Source: Halomonas sp. Y3
Lineage (GTDB): Bacteria; Pseudomonadota; Gammaproteobacteria; Pseudomonadales; Halomonadaceae
Assembly (NCBI RefSeq): GCF_024137965.1
Contig: NZ_CP099975.1
Coordinates: 2,604,001 to 2,668,000, forward strand
DNA: 64,000 nt
Reading direction: 5' to 3'
Both the position numbers and the translations under genes were made by a program. The notes beneath the pieces were generated by a model. The model worked only from the letters and a program-made list of their open reading frames with translations, was not told where the DNA came from and did no database searches. Below, piece by piece: positions 63,204 through 64,000 of the stretch. How positions within the stretch are numbered: position 1 is the stretch's first letter; every line of letters starts with the position of its first letter.

Positions 63204-64000
63204 CGTTGTTGACGACCAGCTCCAGCTTCTGGAAGTGCTTGATGCGCCTCCAGCGCTTCTGAGCGCTCTGGAGCAGCTTGAAGACTATCGCCAGGGTCGT
63301 CGCCCGGGAGCCGCAGTTCCGGCTCCGCTTGGTCCTCAGCCGGACCGTGGCAAAGGTCAACTCGATCGGGTTAGTGGTGCGGATATGCACCCAGTGCTCT
63401 CCTGGGTAGTCGTAAAACGCCAGCAGCTCGTCCCGATCCTTGGCCAGGCACCCCATCGCCTTGGGGTACTTGGCCTCGAAACGCTTCACCATACGATCGA
63501 AGGCCCTGTGTGGCTCCTCGCGGGTCTCGGCCATCCAGATGTCATGGAGGTCCGCCTTGACCTTGGGCTGCACCGATTTTGGCAGCTTGTTCAGCACGTT
63601 GGCCGTCTTGTGGACCCAGCAGCGCTGATGGCCGGTTTCCAGGTAAATCTTGCTCAGCGCCGCCCAGAACCCCATGGCATCGTCACCCACTGCCAGCTTG
63701 GGAGCCTGGGCCAGGCCACGCTCTCGTAGCCCTGTCAGCAAGGTCTCGCAACTGGCCGCCGACTCGCAAAAGCCGTCCTCGACGGCCACCAGCTCCTTGC
63801 GGCCCTGCTCGGTGACGCCGATGATCACCAGCAGGCACAGGCGGTCACCCATCCGGACGTTGCTATACACACCGTCGGCCCACCAGTAGACGTAGTGACG
63901 GTCGGCGAGGTCCCGCTTCCGCCACTCGGTATGCTCGTCTTCCCACTGCTTCTTGAGCCGTGACACTGTGTTGGCCAACAGACCCTTGGCCTGGTCACCG
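63104..64000 (-). mobile_element. IS256-family insertion sequence, partial
   Basis: The element is identified by its transposase; the window cuts it at the right. The left boundary cannot be fixed because the matching terminal inverted repeat is outside. It must lie between about 63080 and 63147, just beyond the transposase stop. Confidence 0.6.
63148..64000 (-). CDS. IS256-family (Mutator-type) transposase, N-terminus cut by window end
   Basis: DDE transposase; 284 codons are visible and the frame stays open through the window edge, so the N-terminus is missing. The catalytic Asp residues lie in VYWWADGVYSNVR and KLAVGDDAMGFWAAL, and the Glu in RTTNPIELTFATVRLRT, the NxIE segment typical of the family. 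CWVHKTANVLNKLPKS is the familiar RCWxHK-type block. Its composition is more GC-rich than the neighbouring monooxygenase, so the element has a different history from the accessory genes. Confidence 0.93.
   Translation of the reverse strand, partial: GDQAKGLLANTVSRLKKQWEDEHTEWRKRDLADRHYVYWWADGVYSNVRMGDRLCLLVIIGVTEQGRKELVAVEDGFCESAASCETLLTGLRERGLAQAPKLAVGDDAMGFWAALSKIYLETGHQRCWVHKTANVLNKLPKSVQPKVKADLHDIWMAETREEPHRAFDRMVKRFEAKYPKAMGCLAKDRDELLAFYDYPGEHWVHIRTTNPIELTFATVRLRTKRSRNCGSRATTLAIVFKLLQSAQKRWRRIKHFQKLELVVNNVKFQDGEQVIGQSDRNAA

Overview
The window is a GC-rich gammaproteobacterial chromosome segment. Gene content and order match the Pseudomonas-type block running from ddl/murC through rplM-rpsI, petABC, mla, lpt-rpoN-ptsN, tldD-yhdP-rng-mreBCD to gatCAB. 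A halophilic member of the Halomonadaceae (Halomonas or a close relative) is the most likely source, judging from protein flavour and synteny; this is an inference, as no 16S gene is present.

Layout. 1-13170 (minus): dcw cell-division/peptidoglycan cluster rsmH-ftsL-ftsI-murE-murF-mraY-murD-ftsW-murG-murC-ddl, mostly with 4-bp stop/start overlaps; ddl runs to the left edge. 13229-13585 (minus): RNase P RNA, lying where mraZ would be expected. 13615-17839: rsmI facing away from lpoA-yraN-diaA-dolP. 17919-24262 (minus): sspB, sspA, cytochrome bc1 (petABC), rpsI, rplM and zapE. 24444-27042: zapG, a NIF3-family gene and a DegS/AlgW protease. 27159-34071 (minus): hisD, hisG, murA, ibaG and mlaBCDEF. 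34213-42530 (plus): yrbG-kdsD-kdsC-lptC-lptA-lptB, then rpoN-hpf-ptsN-rapZ-ptsO. 42709-54717: pmbA, yjgA/darP, tldD, yhdP, rng, maf, mreD, mreC, mreB. 54890-58677 (plus): gatC-gatA-gatB and an HTH-cupin regulator.

From about 58680 to the right edge the character changes: base composition becomes visibly more AT-rich and the genes are accessory. They are an AraC-family regulator, a serine beta-lactamase/esterase-fold hydrolase, a Baeyer-Villiger-type flavin monooxygenase and an IS256-family transposase cut by the window end. The monooxygenase plus esterase pair would convert a ketone to an ester or lactone and then hydrolyse it, so this looks like a horizontally acquired catabolic module.

Much of the core encodes envelope biogenesis (peptidoglycan precursors, divisome, rod complex, LPS Kdo synthesis and Lpt transport, Mla lipid transport, periplasmic stress protease) alongside ribosome, respiratory and nitrogen-PTS genes. 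The most unusual non-coding features are a full-consensus sigma-54 promoter upstream of rpoN itself, an 81-bp tandem triplication of the rpoN 3' end, an apparent ATC start codon in mreC, a 13-copy heptanucleotide array behind ptsO, a REPIN-like element behind yjgA, two tandem perfect palindromes in front of zapG, and the absence of mraZ and hisC from their usual positions. I saw no CRISPR array, tRNA or rRNA. I found no system I would call clearly novel; the accessory module and the rpoN locus deserve the closest look.
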